A stretch of DNA of 64,000 nt from Lingula anatina (taxonomy: Eukaryota > Brachiopoda > Lingulata > Lingulida > Lingulidae), in assembly GCF_001039355.2 (NCBI RefSeq), contig NW_019775382.1, forward strand, positions 260,667 to 324,666, in the 5' to 3' direction. The translations under genes and the position numbers were made by a program. The notes beneath the pieces are model-generated. The model was not told the origin of the DNA. It was given only the letters and a program-made list of their open reading frames with translations, and did no database searches. Below, piece after piece: positions 62,420 to 64,000 of this stretch. Positions within the stretch are counted from its first letter, which is position 1, and each line of letters begins with the position of its first letter.

Positions 62420-63934
62420 GGGAAAAAAGGGAGTAGTGAAATAACGAAATTTTCAATTATAGTGAAAAAATTAATTTTGAGAGCCCTTGACTTCTCTTCT
62501 CGCGCTATCTTTCCCTATCTCACTGTAACTCCAAACAGGCATCTTGAGGTCTCCACGCCTTCAAGTACCACTCAGCCTCCCTGACGCTCCCTCTATATGA
62601 GCAGGGAGTTGGGGTGGGTGGGGGAGGGGGTGTATACTGGCTGGAGATAAGGAGGCTACACATGGTGGTGATAATTGGCGGTATTTAGGAAAGGTCTGAG
62701 AACACAGCAAGAACAGTTGTATATGTATACATTATGTTGACATAAATATAGTTAGGGTTCGGGTTAGGGCTATCATACCACTCTGTCCGGTGCCGCCCCC
62801 CCCACCCCCCACCCCCCACCCCCTCCAGCTTCGCACTTTATAATAAAGCTTTGCACAGTCAGTAGATGAGGTATAACGAACTGTTTAATACAGCCATCCA
62901 CATACGCAACCGACGTGACACTAAGAATGTATCTTTGTCATCTTTTGGTTTCCTTGTCAAAATCAATCAGTGTCCGTTCTCTGTAGGGGGTCTAGTCCTC
63001 ACCGACAGCGTCCATTGTGCTGAACGCCAGTGTTGTGTAACTGTTGCCGCGGCACCGCATTGTAGCTGTCACACGTGCAGCGTTGATAACACGTTTCTAA
63101 AACGGCAAACAATCCCACCGCCGTAACGCTCTTCAAAGGCAGATGCTACCATTCTGACGACAGAAAAGATTTTTACTTCGAGGTGCCGTTGTCGTGTGTC
63201 ATGGATGACTAACCGGTGTTTATCGCATACTGATAACGGAATTAATGGTTAGTTGGTCTGTAATGGGACACCGTTCACTTTGTCGAGGAGATGCCGCTTT
63301 GTAATCATTGCATTTCACGTTGGTGCGAAATCGTTACAGCTGAAATGGCAGCTTAAGTATGGCCTAAGTTTTCTTTTCATTTCTTTGACTAGTGGTATGA
63401 CAAAAAAAGCAATTTTAATGAGAGAGTTGGTGAAACTTCTATTTTACTGAACTTTCTTAAATTTCACTTCAACTGTCCAACCTGTTCAGTGGTGCAACAT
63501 TTCGCTCACAAAAAGACTACAAACCCAGACAAAAATGATAATTCCTACTGTAATTAAATGACACTATCTGTCTTGACCACGATATTGTTATTTAAACTGC
63601 TTATTTTCGTGTCAAATGTAATCAGAATATCATATGAACAACTCTTCACAGCGACAGCGCGCCTGACACGTGTACAACCAATTACAAATGATGTCCACTC
63701 CCGTGCCGGTATGAAGACAATGAGATCTTAGGTAACCAGTTATATCTTCAAAGACACAGCACAACAAATGAGAGAAGCAGTTCGTTTTACGTCTCATGCA
63801 AACCTAGAATTAGTGCATCCTTAATGAACATCTACCTTTGTAGGTTGACGAGTCCCTGCAATATTCGGATGACACGCTGACAGAGGCAGGTCGTGCCTTC
63901 AGAACGCGGAGTGGAGTTTTAACCCCTCCTTCAC

Positions 63935-64000
63935 CCTCCTCCCCCCCACCCCCCCCCCCCCCCCCCCCACCCCCACCCACCCCCCACCACCCCACCCACA
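63935..64000. repeat. C-rich tract at window end
   Basis: Mostly C with scattered A and T, continuing to the last base. Confidence 0.95.

Larger units (their letters stand above)
61289..64000. other. Spacer to the window end, no secure gene
   Basis: Contains a CT/GT/GA tract (62346-62419), a short telomere-like string (62751-62768), C-rich runs near 62796-62823 and a C/A tract at the end. The Cys-rich frame at 62866-63126 is not recognisable. Confidence 0.5.

Noticed and set aside
62751-62768. TTAGGGTTCGGGTTAGGG, telomere-like
   Set aside because: Only two TTAGGG units and one imperfect one; too short to call an interstitial telomere repeat.
62866-63126. Cys-rich 86-codon frame (HCAERQCCVTV...HCSCHTC)
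   Set aside because: No signal peptide, no splice context and no recognisable cysteine framework.
1-64000. tRNA, rRNA or snRNA genes
   Set aside because: Reading both strands I found no convincing B-box/T-loop plus acceptor-stem arrangement; a tRNAscan-SE/Infernal run would be decisive.

Overview
This is a stretch of animal nuclear genome. The signs are GT-AG introns, AATAAA polyadenylation signals, many CA/GA/AT-type microsatellites, foldback elements, long gene-poor spacers and an assembly gap. Nothing visible fixes the phylum. A marine invertebrate such as a mollusc or other lophotrochozoan is my impression only. Most of the 64 kb is intergenic or intronic. There are no operons, CRISPR arrays, rRNA genes or recognisable tRNA genes.

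Genes. (1) At 14.99-20.07 kb a unit of about 2.5 kb is duplicated in tandem. Each copy carries a two-exon gene for a small secreted protein (174 and 169 aa): a signal peptide, a well-conserved 69-residue N-terminal part, one conserved cysteine on each side of the intron, short Trp-Arg-Thr-Thr repeats and a Pro/Thr-rich tail. I do not recognise the family. (2) At 23.82-24.97 kb lies the 381-codon terminal exon of a plus-strand gene whose product is basic, probably largely disordered and rich in Arg-Arg-x-Ser motifs. Its upstream exons are not securely found. (3) At 28.73-26.90 kb on the minus strand lies an intact 609-codon ORF for an acidic/serine-rich, probably disordered protein. A 14-bp site matching the RFX X-box consensus lies just upstream of its ATG. 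Genes 2 and 3 converge tail to tail. Several other open stretches next to splice-like sites (5.6, 12.96, 22.0, 42.1, 42.4 kb) are listed as low-confidence candidate exons.

Repeats dominate the rest. They include a 64-bp minisatellite with about 24 copies (8.75-10.27 kb), 16 of which look identical. There are three foldback/MITE-like inverted repeats (1.92-2.25, 5.06-5.25, 55.57-55.68 kb) and a likely MITE with 'CCGTAGC' ends (39.09-39.25 kb). A dispersed repeat is shared between 6.5 kb and the intron of gene copy A. Many 2-5 copy tandem repeats, homopolymer C tracts and a 250-bp G-rich purine tract are also present. A 921-bp run of N sits at 45.79-46.71 kb and abuts a diverged ~271-bp tandem repeat.

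The most interesting observations are three. The secreted-protein pair has exon-1 sequences about 95% identical with mostly amino-acid-changing differences, while signal peptides and introns have diverged. The 609-aa gene has an X-box, which suggests a link to cilia. The same protein has a peptide resembling the beta-TrCP phosphodegron of CDC25A.
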